This document shows positions 54,289-62,272 of a DNA stretch of 64,000 bases, piece by piece. The DNA comes from an uncultured Acidobacteriota bacterium (GTDB lineage Bacteria > Acidobacteriota > Terriglobia > Terriglobales > Acidobacteriaceae), in NCBI GenBank assembly GCA_903873705.1, contig CAIQPK010000059.1, positions 62,001 to 126,000 on the forward strand, read 5' to 3'. Below the pieces are notes generated by a model. The model was not told where the DNA came from. It ran no database searches and was given only the letters and a program-made list of their open reading frames with translations. The translations under genes and the position numbers were made by a program. Within the stretch, counting starts at the first letter, position 1. Each line of letters begins with the position of its first letter.

Positions 54289-55152
54289 TTACTGCACGCT
54301 GAGGCCGAAGCGGCGGGCGATTTCCGCGCTGCGCTGGATGAGGACGTCGAGAGGCTCGAGGTCGGGCAGCTCGGCGCCGAGCTCGCGGAGGGTGGCGAGC
54401 AGGGTTTCGGTGGGCAGGTTGCCGACCAGGGCGTCCTGCGCGAAGGGGCAGCCGCCGAGGCCGCCGATGGCGGAATCGAAACGGCGGCAGCCGGCGGCGT
54501 AGGCGGCGCGGACCTTGGCAGCGGCTTCATCCGGGCGGGCGTGCAAGTGGACGCCGATCTCGATGCCTTCGTGCACGCCCATCACGCAGCCGAGGACGGC
54601 GCTGATGAGCGCAGGTGACGCGAGGCCGACGGTGTCGGCGAGCGAGACCTGGGTGACGCCGGCGTCGACGAGGAGGTCAACGGCACTGACAACTTCGTCG
54701 ATGTCCCAGGGGTCGTTGTACGGGTTGCCGAAGGCCATGGAGATGTAGGCGACGAGGTCCTGGCCGCCCTTGTAGGCGAGCTCGCCGATCTGTTCGAGCT
54801 GGTCGAGCGCGTCTTCCGGCGTCTGGCGCTGGTTGCGGTCGAGGAACGTGGGTGAGATGGAGTAGGGGAAGCCGATGGTGGAGACGGCGCTGGTGGCGAT
54901 GGCGCGCTCGGCCCCCTTGGCGTTGACGCAGATGCCGATGATTTCGACGTCGTCGGGCGGGTCGAGATAGTCGAGCACCAGCTCGGAGTCGGCCATCTGC
55001 GGGATGGCCGCTTTGGAGACGAAGCTGACGGCGTCGATGTGGGTGAAGCCGGCGGCGATGAGCGAACGCAGGTACTCGGCCTTGGCCTCAGTGGGCAACA
55101 CCTTGGGCAGACCCTGCCAGGCGTCGCGCGGACATTCGATGAGCTTCACCAC
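54289..55152 (-). CDS. Hydroxymethylglutaryl-CoA lyase
   Basis: Cleaves HMG-CoA to acetyl-CoA and acetoacetate, the end of leucine degradation. The 287-aa TIM-barrel has the N-terminal Arg-Asp pair (ECPRDAWQG; usual EVGPRDGLQ), the metal ligands in GVHLHARPDEA and the catalytic Cys loop GGLGGCPFAQDA. The start is GTG 55152. It heads the leftward group HMG-CoA lyase, enoyl-CoA hydratase, thioesterase, SDR. Confidence 0.9.
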   Translation of the reverse strand: MVKLIECPRDAWQGLPKVLPTEAKAEYLRSLIAAGFTHIDAVSFVSKAAIPQMADSELVLDYLDPPDDVEIIGICVNAKGAERAIATSAVSTIGFPYSISPTFLDRNQRQTPEDALDQLEQIGELAYKGGQDLVAYISMAFGNPYNDPWDIDEVVSAVDLLVDAGVTQVSLADTVGLASPALISAVLGCVMGVHEGIEIGVHLHARPDEAAAKVRAAYAAGCRRFDSAIGGLGGCPFAQDALVGNLPTETLLATLRELGAELPDLEPLDVLIQRSAEIARRFGLSVQ

Positions 55153-55281
55153 GGGCGAAAAAATCCTCGACCTTCATCTCACACGGAGTTGCGGGAAATG
55201 TCACGCCCGTCTGGCGATGCGATAAAAGCACAGGCTTGCTGATATCGTTTCTACAATCGCCAAAAGAAGCAAAGACGGAAG

Positions 55282-56406
55282 ATGCGGGGGAATCCGGGGC
55301 TTTTGTACACCTACGAACAAATCAGGCGCGTACACGTTGAGCTGACGACGTATTGCAATGCCAGCTGCCCGCAGTGTCCGCGCAACATCGATGGCGGAGC
55401 AGTGAATCCGAACCTGCAGCTGACCGAGCTGTCGCTGGAGGACTTCAAGAAGGTCTTTCCGCCGGCTTTTTTGTGGCGGTTGGAAGTTATCAACTTCTGC
55501 GGGAACTATGGCGACCCGTCGATGGCGCGCGACCTGATCCCGGTATGTGAGTACATCCGCGCCGAGGCGCCGGGCGTTCGGTTGACGATGCACAGCAATG
55601 GCAGCGCGCGGACGCCGGAGTGGTGGGCGAAGCTGGCGGGATTGCTGGACAAGTGCGTTTTCTCGGTGGATGGGCTCGAAGATACCAACGCGATTTATCG
55701 GCGGAACACGACGTGGACCTCGATCATGGCGAACGCGACGGCCTACCTGGGCGCGGGTGGCACGGCAGGGTGGGACTTCCTGGTCTTCGAACACAACCAG
55801 CACCAGGTGAAGGACGCTGAGAAGCTGGCGAAGGCGATGGGATTTGAGAACTTCAACGCCAAGACCAGCGGCCGCTTTCTGCGCGACAACGTGCTGGTGG
55901 AAGGCATCAGCGTGCGCGACCACAAGGGCGAGCTGGTGCAGATGCTGAAGCCGCCTACCAAGCGGCGTTTGCAGAATCCGACGGGCAAGGTGATCGCCGG
56001 GAAGTTTCCGACAGCGGAGTCGTTTACCGACTACCTGACGACCACGCCGGTGACCTGCAACGCCCAGAAGTATGCGGAGATTTTTGTGAGCGCGGAGGGG
56101 CTGGTGCTTCCCTGCTGCTGGATGGCGCAGCTCACACCGGTGCACGAGATGAGCGAACGCAAACAGCAGATCCACGCGCTGATGGCGGCGCTGCCGGAGG
56201 GGAGCGACTCGATCAACGCGCTGAAGACGCCGTTGCGCGACGTGCTGGCCACGCGGCTGTTTCAGCAGGATGTTCCTGCGGGATGGGAGCCGGGGGAGAA
56301 GCGGCTGAAGGTGTGCGCGAAGTTCTGCGGCAAGCACGGGGTGAGCTCCGAGCAGGAGATTCAACTGAAGTGGAGTCCGCGGCAGCTGCTGGCGGCGCTG
56401 CGCTAA
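55282..56406 (+). CDS. Radical SAM/SPASM domain protein
   Basis: A 374-aa protein with the radical SAM [4Fe-4S] motif C25-x3-C29-x2-C32 (TTYCNASCPQCPRN), a barrel with FCGNYGDPSM and MHSNGSARTPEWW, and a C-terminal SPASM-like cysteine set (TCNAQKYAEI, LPCCWMAQL, CAKFCGKHG) that would hold auxiliary clusters. Such enzymes modify peptides or small molecules. No precursor peptide, transporter or leader gene is seen next to it, so the substrate is unknown. It is divergent from the HMG-CoA lyase gene. Confidence 0.9.
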   Translation: MRGNPGLLYTYEQIRRVHVELTTYCNASCPQCPRNIDGGAVNPNLQLTELSLEDFKKVFPPAFLWRLEVINFCGNYGDPSMARDLIPVCEYIRAEAPGVRLTMHSNGSARTPEWWAKLAGLLDKCVFSVDGLEDTNAIYRRNTTWTSIMANATAYLGAGGTAGWDFLVFEHNQHQVKDAEKLAKAMGFENFNAKTSGRFLRDNVLVEGISVRDHKGELVQMLKPPTKRRLQNPTGKVIAGKFPTAESFTDYLTTTPVTCNAQKYAEIFVSAEGLVLPCCWMAQLTPVHEMSERKQQIHALMAALPEGSDSINALKTPLRDVLATRLFQQDVPAGWEPGEKRLKVCAKFCGKHGVSSEQEIQLKWSPRQLLAALR

Positions 56407-56975
56407 CGGCGGTGCATCCAGAGGACCAGCCACGTGATCAGTATGATCACCGCCGACGTTTCCGCCCAGCCACGCATGACCTGCGGCCAGCTTAGGCGTT
56501 CCCTGCTGATGATGGTGTACTGCCACGAGCTGGTCTTCCGCTTCGGCGTCTGGACGCGGTAAGAGCCGAGCGGAATGAGCGAAAGAAACCACAGCATCAC
56601 CCAGCGCGTGCGCAGCGAGATACCCTGCTCACGATCCTCCACTGAGAGGAAAGTGTTGCCGCGGAAGCGCAGACCGGTGCCCTTGAATTTGTAGTACGGA
56701 TTGCGTCCGACGGCGGCCTGCAGGCGGGCACGGGTGAGGCGCTCGCGCTCGGCGGCGATGGCGGCGGGGCCGATGCCGCGCGCAGCGACTTCTGCGGCGA
56801 AGGGTGCTTCGGCTTCGGGGCGGAGGCCACCTTCGGCTGCTAGTTCGAGGAGGTCGGCGTCGGACATCGCGGCGTAGAGAGCGGTGAAGTCCTCCTTCAA
56901 GTCCTGACTGCCGTTCAACTCTTCCTGAGGTCGAGGGTTCAGCTTTTGCGGGATGACCTTCGCATTTTCCACCAC
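56403..56975 (-). CDS. Hypothetical membrane-anchored protein, paralogue of 57336-57692
   Basis: The ORF track starts at 57053; a GTG at 56975 is preferred because it reduces the overlap with the next gene (37 nt) and the protein starts SVVENAKVIPQKL-like. It has an LYAAMSDADLLELAAEGGL helical region, then YYKFKGTGLRFRGNTFLSVEDREQGISLRTRWVMLWFLSLIPLGSYRV, a C-terminal region that matches the product of 57336-57692, and a final hydrophobic helix. Function unknown. It overlaps the convergent radical SAM gene by 4 bp. Confidence 0.6.
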   Translation of the reverse strand: MVENAKVIPQKLNPRPQEELNGSQDLKEDFTALYAAMSDADLLELAAEGGLRPEAEAPFAAEVAARGIGPAAIAAERERLTRARLQAAVGRNPYYKFKGTGLRFRGNTFLSVEDREQGISLRTRWVMLWFLSLIPLGSYRVQTPKRKTSSWQYTIISRERLSWPQVMRGWAETSAVIILITWLVLWMHRR

Positions 56976-57265
56976 CGCAGAGTATCGCGGCTCAACGCCA
57001 CGAGAAATCCCACAAACGATACCAGCCATGCAAGCACGAACAGGGTCATCCAAATGGGCTCGTGGTCACCTACTTTGCTGCACGGATCAAAAGTGAAGGC
57101 CACTGCACCCTCTGGCGGGGCCTCGCTGATTTCTCCTTTGTAACGATGTGAGAGGCTTGCTTGCTGCGTTCGGCAGTCCTGTTCTTCATAGTGGAAGCGA
57201 AGTTCAATAACGGCTGTACAAGCGAGCAACACGGACAACCAGATGATCGTTCTCTTCCATGTCAT
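56939..57265 (-). CDS. Hypothetical two-helix membrane protein
   Basis: A 108-aa product with an N-terminal hydrophobic helix (TIIWLSVLLACTAVIELRF), a periplasmic loop with paired cysteines (EEQDCRTQQ, FDPCSKVG) and a second helix (IWMTLFVLAWLVSFVGFLVAL), then a basic tail. No family recognised. It lies between the two paralogous membrane genes and overlaps the downstream one by 37 nt. Confidence 0.6.
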   Translation of the reverse strand: MTWKRTIIWLSVLLACTAVIELRFHYEEQDCRTQQASLSHRYKGEISEAPPEGAVAFTFDPCSKVGDHEPIWMTLFVLAWLVSFVGFLVALSRDTLRWWKMRRSSRKS

Positions 57266-57335
57266 GCTGTAACCACATAAGGATTGAGCTTCGGCACACC
57301 GAGATCAAGGTCACGGACACTGATTTGGGAATCAG

Positions 57336-57692
57336 TTACTGCTTCACAATCCAGTTCAGCAGCGAAAAGACCAGCGACCATACCAGTACAGACCCGAGGC
57401 AATAGGGTAGAGCCTGCCGCCAGGCGATGGGTTCCTTGCTGATGAGTTGAATCAATCGCCGTCGCGAAGAAGGGATCCGGATTCTGCGCACGCGATAAGA
57501 CGCCAGCGGGACGATCGGTAAGAATCCAAAGAGGATGTAGCGGGTGACGAGTTCTACTCCGTCGTCTTTATCGCGTTCGTCGCGATAAAGACGGCCGCGG
57601 AAGCCTATGCCGATGCCGAGTGCGGCATAGTGGCCATTCGAGCCGAAGTCTTGGTACAACTTCTCAGTTTCTTGGTCGGCGCGGTTGAACAT
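57336..57692 (-). CDS. Hypothetical membrane-anchored protein, shorter paralogue
   Basis: The ORF track begins upstream at 58151 inside the carboxylase gene; ATG 57692 is the better start, 6 bp after the carboxylase stop. The 118-aa product has YAALGIGIGFRGRLYRDERDKDDGVELVTRYILFGFLPIVPLASYRVRR and a C-terminal helix, clearly related to the end of the 56403-56975 product (GTGLRFRGN..., LIPLGSYRV). Function unknown; probably co-transcribed with the carboxylase gene. Confidence 0.65.
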   Translation of the reverse strand: MFNRADQETEKLYQDFGSNGHYAALGIGIGFRGRLYRDERDKDDGVELVTRYILFGFLPIVPLASYRVRRIRIPSSRRRLIQLISKEPIAWRQALPYCLGSVLVWSLVFSLLNWIVKQ

Positions 57693-57697
57693 CGCAG

Positions 57698-59416
57698 CTA
57701 GGTTTGTAGCACTCCCGGATTGAACTTCGGTACGTCCGGATTGAGCGCGCAGGCTTCCAGGGCGGTCATCAGGACTTCGCGGGTTTTGGCGGGGTCGATG
57801 ATGGCGTCGATCCAGAGGCGGGCGGCGCCGTAGCGGGGGTCGGCCTGGGCGTCGTAGGTGGACTTGATCTCGTCGTAGATGCCGGCTTTCTCTTCGGGTG
57901 AGAGGAGTTTGCCGGAGCGCTCCAGCTGTTTGACGCGGACTTCTACGAGCGTGTTCGCGGCCGAGGCGCCGCTCATGACCGCGTAGCGCGCCGTGGGCCA
58001 GGCGAAGAGAAAGCGCGGGTCGTACGCCTTGCCGCACATGGCGTAGTGGCCGGCGCCGAAGCTGCCGCCGAGGATGACCGTAATCTTGGGCACCACCGAG
58101 GTGGAGACCGCCGAGACCATCTTGGCGCCGGCGCGGATGATGCCTGACCACTCGGCGTCCTTGCCGACCATGAAGCCGTTGACGTCGTGCAGAAAGATGA
58201 GCGGGACCAGGGACTGGTTGCAGTCCATGATGAAGCGTGCGGCCTTCTGCGCGGACTCGGTATAGATGACGCCGCCGAACTCGGTGCGCTTGCTGCCGGC
58301 CTGGGGGCCCATGGAGACGGTCTGGGACTGGTTGAGCTTCTGGTTGGCGACAATGCCGACGGCTCGTCCGCCGATGCGGGCGTAGCCGCAGACCAGGGTG
58401 CGGCCGAAGTCGGCCTTGTACTCGTCGAACTCGGAGCGGTCTGTGATGCGCCCAATGACTTCCCTCACGTCATAAGCATTGCTGGCGCCGGGGGTGGGGT
58501 CGAGGAGGGTGTAGAGGTCGTCGGCAGGGTAGAGGGGGGCGTCCCTGGCGTGATCGAAGGCGATGCGGGAGAACGGGGCACCGGGACGCTCGCCGATTTT
58601 GCCGACGATGGACCGCAGGCGGGCAATGCAGAGGTGGTCGTTGGGCTCCTTGAAGTCGACCGTGCCAGAGATTTCGGCGTGCATGGCGGCGCCGCCGAGG
58701 GTCTCGGCGTCGGTCTTCTGGCCGATGGCGGCCTGGACGAGGGCGGGGCCGGCGAGGAAGAGGCCGGAGCCCTCGGTCATGAGGACGGTGTCGGTCATGA
58801 CCGGGAGGTAGGCGCCGCCGGCGACGCACATGCCCATAATGGCCGTGATCTGCGGGATGCCGAGCGAGCTCATGACGGCGTTGTTGCGGAAGACGCGGCC
58901 GAAGTCGTCCTGGTCGGGGAAAACGTCCTCCTGCAGGGGGAGGAAGACGCCGGAAGAGTCGACCAGGTAGAGGGTGGGGATGCGGTTTTCGAACGCTATG
59001 TGTTGTGCGCGCAGGACCTTCTTGGCCGTCATGGGGAAGAAGGCGCCGGCTTTGACGGTCGCGTCGTTGGCGATGACCATGCAGAGGCGGCCGGAAACGC
59101 GGGCGAGGCCAGTGACCACGCCGGCGCCCGGGGCGCCGCCGAACTCGGCGTACATGCCGTGGGCGGCCCAGAGGCCGAGTTCGAGGAGCTCGGTGCCGGG
59201 GTCCAGCAGCAGGGCGAGGCGCTCGCGGACGGTGAGGCGGCCTTTGGCGCGCTGGGCCTCGGCGGCCCTGGTTCCTCCGCCAGCTTTAAGGTTGCCTTCC
59301 TCGGTGCGAAAGGCGGTTAATAGGCCTAAGAGGGCCAATCTGTTCGCCTTTGACCGGTCCGAAGAAAGATTGAGGATTGATCTAAGCTGGTTTTCCACAG
59401 GTGTGGTGTCCGACAT
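57698..59416 (-). CDS. Acyl-CoA carboxylase beta subunit (methylcrotonyl-CoA carboxylase type)
   Basis: Carboxyltransferase subunit, 572 aa, of a biotin-dependent carboxylase. Motifs: KGRLTVRERLALLLDPGTEL, LYLVDSSGVFLPLQEDVFPD, IMGMCVAGGAYLPVM, LHDVNGFMVGKDAEWSGII and GGSFGAGHYAMCGKAYDPRFLFAWP. The AYL/FMVG combination favours methylcrotonyl-CoA carboxylase beta (leucine route) over propionyl-CoA carboxylase, consistent with HMG-CoA lyase at 54289. The biotin-carrying alpha subunit is not in the window. Confidence 0.88.
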   Translation of the reverse strand: MSDTTPVENQLRSILNLSSDRSKANRLALLGLLTAFRTEEGNLKAGGGTRAAEAQRAKGRLTVRERLALLLDPGTELLELGLWAAHGMYAEFGGAPGAGVVTGLARVSGRLCMVIANDATVKAGAFFPMTAKKVLRAQHIAFENRIPTLYLVDSSGVFLPLQEDVFPDQDDFGRVFRNNAVMSSLGIPQITAIMGMCVAGGAYLPVMTDTVLMTEGSGLFLAGPALVQAAIGQKTDAETLGGAAMHAEISGTVDFKEPNDHLCIARLRSIVGKIGERPGAPFSRIAFDHARDAPLYPADDLYTLLDPTPGASNAYDVREVIGRITDRSEFDEYKADFGRTLVCGYARIGGRAVGIVANQKLNQSQTVSMGPQAGSKRTEFGGVIYTESAQKAARFIMDCNQSLVPLIFLHDVNGFMVGKDAEWSGIIRAGAKMVSAVSTSVVPKITVILGGSFGAGHYAMCGKAYDPRFLFAWPTARYAVMSGASAANTLVEVRVKQLERSGKLLSPEEKAGIYDEIKSTYDAQADPRYGAARLWIDAIIDPAKTREVLMTALEACALNPDVPKFNPGVLQT

Positions 59417-59480
59417 GAGGTGCTCCGGGTGGCCGCAAGGGGCTACAACTTTGGTCCGGGACGTGCCCGTTTAGTTCCAG

Positions 59481-59617
59481 ATTGCCCCCCCATTTTCGCC
59501 GATTCGGAGGTTACGTGCGGCCGAAAAAACGGCTTTTCGGGGTACGGCTAAGGGCTAGATTCGACGTATTTTGTCTCGGATTGGCCCAAAATAGGGCAAA
59601 AATGAGGGGGGGGGTAA
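59481..59617. repeat. 137-bp element with imperfect inverted ends (CCCCCCC-ATTTT-GCC / GGGCAAAAATGAGGGGGGGGG)
   Basis: The left end ATTGCCCCCCCATTTTCGCC and the right end GGGCAAAAATGAGGGGGGGGGTAAT are inverted copies with small gaps. Inside is the perfect hairpin CCGAAAA-AACGGC-TTTTCGG. It fills the gap between the divergent carboxylase and PEP-CTERM genes (59417-59730), together with a plausible promoter; no ORF inside. Confidence 0.6.
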
Positions 59618-59669
59618 TCAGCATCGTGTTACGAGACGAAAAACAATGATTACTTTTTGTCGATTTTGC

Positions 59670-59698
59670 TTGCTCAATTTCGGGACGATGGGTAGTAT
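59670..59698 (+). promoter_or_regulatory. Probable sigma-70-type promoter of the PEP-CTERM gene
   Basis: TTGCTC (59670-59675) and TAGTAT (59693-59698) are separated by 17 bp. A GGAGG ribosome-binding site (TTGGAGG) lies 6-10 nt before the TTG start codon at 59731. Confidence 0.5.
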
Positions 59699-59730
59699 TC
59701 GAGTTGCACCTACAATTTGGAGGCTACCCC

Positions 59731-60378
59731 TTGAAGAAATTATTGTCTCTCGGAGCTCTTTGCGCGTTGTTCCTCGCTGCTCCCCTCGTTGCCAGCGCCA
59801 CCACTCTGAATGGTGATGCGTCTGCAACCTTTACCTTTGCGGCTGGTGCTGCTACCGGCAAGCCCTCGTTCGCGACCGGCTGCCCGTCTGCTTGCACCTT
59901 CAACAACCTGTTCACCTCGATCACGTGGATCAGCGGTCAGGTACAGCCTGGAGACGGCGACTTTGCGCTGATCCCCACCGACACCCCGCTCTCTGGCGAT
60001 AAGACCCTGACGTTTGGTGCTGGCACCGACGGCAAGGGTGGCATCTCCAACCCGTTCGTGATCAACTTCGGCAGCCTCGGCTACTTCGTCGAGACCGTTG
60101 ACCCGGTCGTCGCTTTCGCCAACAACACCTTCCTTTCGGTGGTGTTGAGCGGCTTCTTTGTTCCGCAGGGTGCCCTGGCAACCTCTAGCTTTACGACCAC
60201 GTCCGCTGACTTGGCTGTGTCGTTCACGAAGTCGGGCAACAACTACAGCGGTGGTTTCACGCTGACGTCGCCCTCCGACTTCAACCCGCCTCAGATTCCT
60301 GAGCCGTCCAGCCTGATCCTCCTGGGCACCGGCCTGCTCGGTACCTTTGGCGCGATGCGTCGCCGCTTCGTTGCCTAG
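59731..60378 (+). CDS. PEP-CTERM sorting domain protein
   Basis: The start is the TTG at 59731 after TTGGAGG; the track start at 59704 (also TTG) has no ribosome-binding site. The 215-aa product has a signal peptide (KKLLSLGALCALFLAAPLVASA), a beta-rich, Gly/Ser/Thr-rich extracellular body, and a C-terminal PEP-CTERM anchor: IPEPSSLILLGTGLLGTFGAMRRR. Such proteins are processed by exosortase and carried to the surface or into the exopolysaccharide matrix. No exosortase gene is in the window. Base composition is less GC-rich than the neighbours, as is common for this class. Confidence 0.9.
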   Translation: MKKLLSLGALCALFLAAPLVASATTLNGDASATFTFAAGAATGKPSFATGCPSACTFNNLFTSITWISGQVQPGDGDFALIPTDTPLSGDKTLTFGAGTDGKGGISNPFVINFGSLGYFVETVDPVVAFANNTFLSVVLSGFFVPQGALATSSFTTTSADLAVSFTKSGNNYSGGFTLTSPSDFNPPQIPEPSSLILLGTGLLGTFGAMRRRFVA

Positions 60379-60412
60379 TCAACTCGCCCCCTGGGGTAGT
60401 AGCTAGCAAGAG

Positions 60413-60446
60413 AGCCGGACAGCTAACAAGCTGTCCGGCTTTCTCG
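60413..60446 (+). terminator. Intrinsic terminator after the PEP-CTERM gene
   Basis: AGCCGGACAGC and GCTGTCCGGCT form a perfect 11-bp stem with loop TAACAA, followed by TTTCTCG. It lies 34 bp after the stop codon. Confidence 0.85.
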
Positions 60447-60480
60447 CGTTTGGGGCACGGTGTGCGGTAAAACTGGTGGT

Positions 60481-61113
60481 ATGACGCTTACCGATAACGA
60501 TGCCCTGCTGATCATCGACCTGCAAAATGACTTCTGCCCGGGTGGTCGGCTGGCTGTGGCGGGTGGAGATGAGATTGTTCCGCTGGTGAATACGCTGGCG
60601 GGCCGATTCCAGCACGTGCTGCTTACCCAGGACTGGCACCCGGAGCAGCATATTTCGTTTGCCAGCTCGCATGCCGGGGCTGCACCGTTCCAAACGATAG
60701 CCGCACCGTATGGGGGGCAGGCCCTGTGGCCCGACCATTGCGTGCAGGGGAGCGAGGGTGCGGCCCTGCACGCTGCCCTGAATGCACCGCAGACCGAGTT
60801 AGTGCTGCGTAAAGGCTTCCGGCAAGAGATTGACAGCTACTCCGCGTTCCTCGAAAACGACCACCAGACGCACACGGGACTGGCCGGCTACCTGCGGGAG
60901 CGTGGGCTGACGCGGCTCTTCCTGGTGGGGCTGGCCTACGATTTCTGCGTTCGGTTTTCCGCAATCGACGGTAAAGAGTTGGGCTTCGAGACCCTGGTGA
61001 TCGAGGATGCCACACGCGCGGTGGGGCTACCGGGGTCGGTGGATGCAACGCATGCGGCGTTGGCGAGCGCAGGTGTGCCACGCATCGCGTCCCGCATGAT
61101 TCTGACGCCATGA
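60481..61113 (+). CDS. pncA: Nicotinamidase
   Basis: Converts nicotinamide to nicotinate for NAD salvage. ATG 60481 is chosen over the track start at 60460. The 210-aa protein has the isochorismatase-like fold with catalytic D13 (LIIDLQNDF), K111 (VLRKGF) and C156 (AYDFCVRFSA), and metal-binding D51, H53 and H57/H86 in QDWHPEQH and WPDHC. All catalytic residues are intact. The stop overlaps the following ATG (ATGA). Confidence 0.92.
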   Translation: MTLTDNDALLIIDLQNDFCPGGRLAVAGGDEIVPLVNTLAGRFQHVLLTQDWHPEQHISFASSHAGAAPFQTIAAPYGGQALWPDHCVQGSEGAALHAALNAPQTELVLRKGFRQEIDSYSAFLENDHQTHTGLAGYLRERGLTRLFLVGLAYDFCVRFSAIDGKELGFETLVIEDATRAVGLPGSVDATHAALASAGVPRIASRMILTP

Positions 61114-61469
61114 CCGTGCCAACGCAATGGGAGCGCGCAGACTGGCCCGAGGCCATGGCGACGGTCACAGAGTGCCGTTACGATGTGGGAGCGTTGCGCT
61201 CGATGGCGTTTGGTCTGCCGACCTCGCGGCGCTTTGTGATCACGTTCAACTACTGGGCGGACGGCGAGCTGCGCGACGGTGAGTACCGCTCCGCCAAAGC
61301 CATTCCGCAGGGAACGCTGTTTCCGATTCGCTATGACCCAGCGGCGCCTGAACAGCACGATCAACACGTCGCGGCGTTCCCTGCCCGAGGAATCCTGGTA
61401 GGAATTGGGCTGCTCGGCTCGGTTGTCCTGATGCTCCTGTGGCTGGCCCTATCGCGAAGGGCGCTATAA
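61110..61469 (+). CDS. DUF3592-like membrane protein
   Basis: A 119-aa protein with an extracytoplasmic domain (WPEAMATVTECRYDV, FVITFNYWADGELRDGEYRS, IRYDPAAPEQH) and one C-terminal transmembrane helix. The pattern of a short beta domain plus a membrane helix with YDPxxPE resembles DUF3592 proteins; function unknown. Translationally coupled to pncA by a 4-bp overlap, and its 3' end overlaps the convergent HD gene by 6 bp. Confidence 0.65.
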   Translation: MTVPTQWERADWPEAMATVTECRYDVGALRSMAFGLPTSRRFVITFNYWADGELRDGEYRSAKAIPQGTLFPIRYDPAAPEQHDQHVAAFPARGILVGIGLLGSVVLMLLWLALSRRAL

Positions 61470-62057
61470 CCCCAGCTCCGCTGCGTGGTGCTGCATGGCG
61501 CTGAGGCAGTTGGCGATGTGGTCCTCTACTGGCAGACCGAGCAGTTCGGCGCCCAGCGTCATGTCCTCGCGCTTGACGGCACGCGCGAAGGCTTTGTCCT
61601 TCATCTTTTTCCTCACGCCGGCGGCCTCTACGTCCGCAATCGCCCTGGACGGCTTGACCAGGGCGCAGGCGGTAAGGAAGCCGGCCAGTTCATCGCAGGC
61701 GAAGAGAGCGCGGTCGAGGTGGGACTCGGGTTTCACGCCGGAGTAGTCAGCATGGGCGAGGATGGCATGCAGCATCTCTTCGGGCCAGCCGCGCTCGCGC
61801 AGATAAGCGACGCCGACGAAGGGATGCTCGGCGGGCGTGGGGTGGCGCTCGTAGTCGAAGTCATGCAGCAGTCCGGCGCAACGATACAGCGCGACGAACC
61901 GCGCCGCTTCTTCGCCCGTGAGACCGAGGCGCTGCGCTTCCCGAGCACCGTAGCTCTCGGTGCAGCAGGCGACGGCGAGCCCGTGCTTGATGAGCGATTC
62001 ACTGGCGGTCCATTCGCGTAAAAGCGCTTCTGCCACTGCGGGGTTCAGGTCATGCAT
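61464..62057 (-). CDS. HD-domain hydrolase
   Basis: A 197-aa metal-dependent phosphohydrolase of the HD family: metal-binding residues are seen in IKHGLAVACC, GLLHDFDYERHP and AILAHADYSG, matching an HDIG-type layout (H..HD..H..D). Probably cytoplasmic. The substrate is unknown; small uncharacterised HD proteins of this type are common in bacteria. It is convergent with the DUF3592-like gene and divergent from the XRE regulator. Confidence 0.85.
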   Translation of the reverse strand: MHDLNPAVAEALLREWTASESLIKHGLAVACCTESYGAREAQRLGLTGEEAARFVALYRCAGLLHDFDYERHPTPAEHPFVGVAYLRERGWPEEMLHAILAHADYSGVKPESHLDRALFACDELAGFLTACALVKPSRAIADVEAAGVRKKMKDKAFARAVKREDMTLGAELLGLPVEDHIANCLSAMQHHAAELGL

Positions 62058-62272
62058 ACGTGGTTACCTCTTTACTCGGAAAACAGGATTGCTCTCTACT
62101 TTATTGCGAGAGGGGTTAACTCTTCTGGTTCTTATCTATTTTCTTACCTGAATCTTTGGCAATACTCTTGACTCATTCGACACCCAGTGTCACTCTAGGC
62201 ACATCGGTTCACTTCTTATCGGACGTGAATTGTGCGGTGTCCTTGCTCTGGCTACCGCCCGCAACACACAAT

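Noticed and set aside
55201-56592. 463-aa minus-strand ORF over the radical SAM gene
   Set aside because: Arg/His/Leu-rich shadow; the + frame has the CxxxCxxC and SPASM cysteines.
59540-59730. Sigma-54 (-24/-12) promoter for the PEP-CTERM gene, known in some exosortase systems
   Set aside because: No TGGCAC-N5-TTGC match in the upstream region; a TTGCTC-17-TAGTAT sigma-70-like pair fits better.
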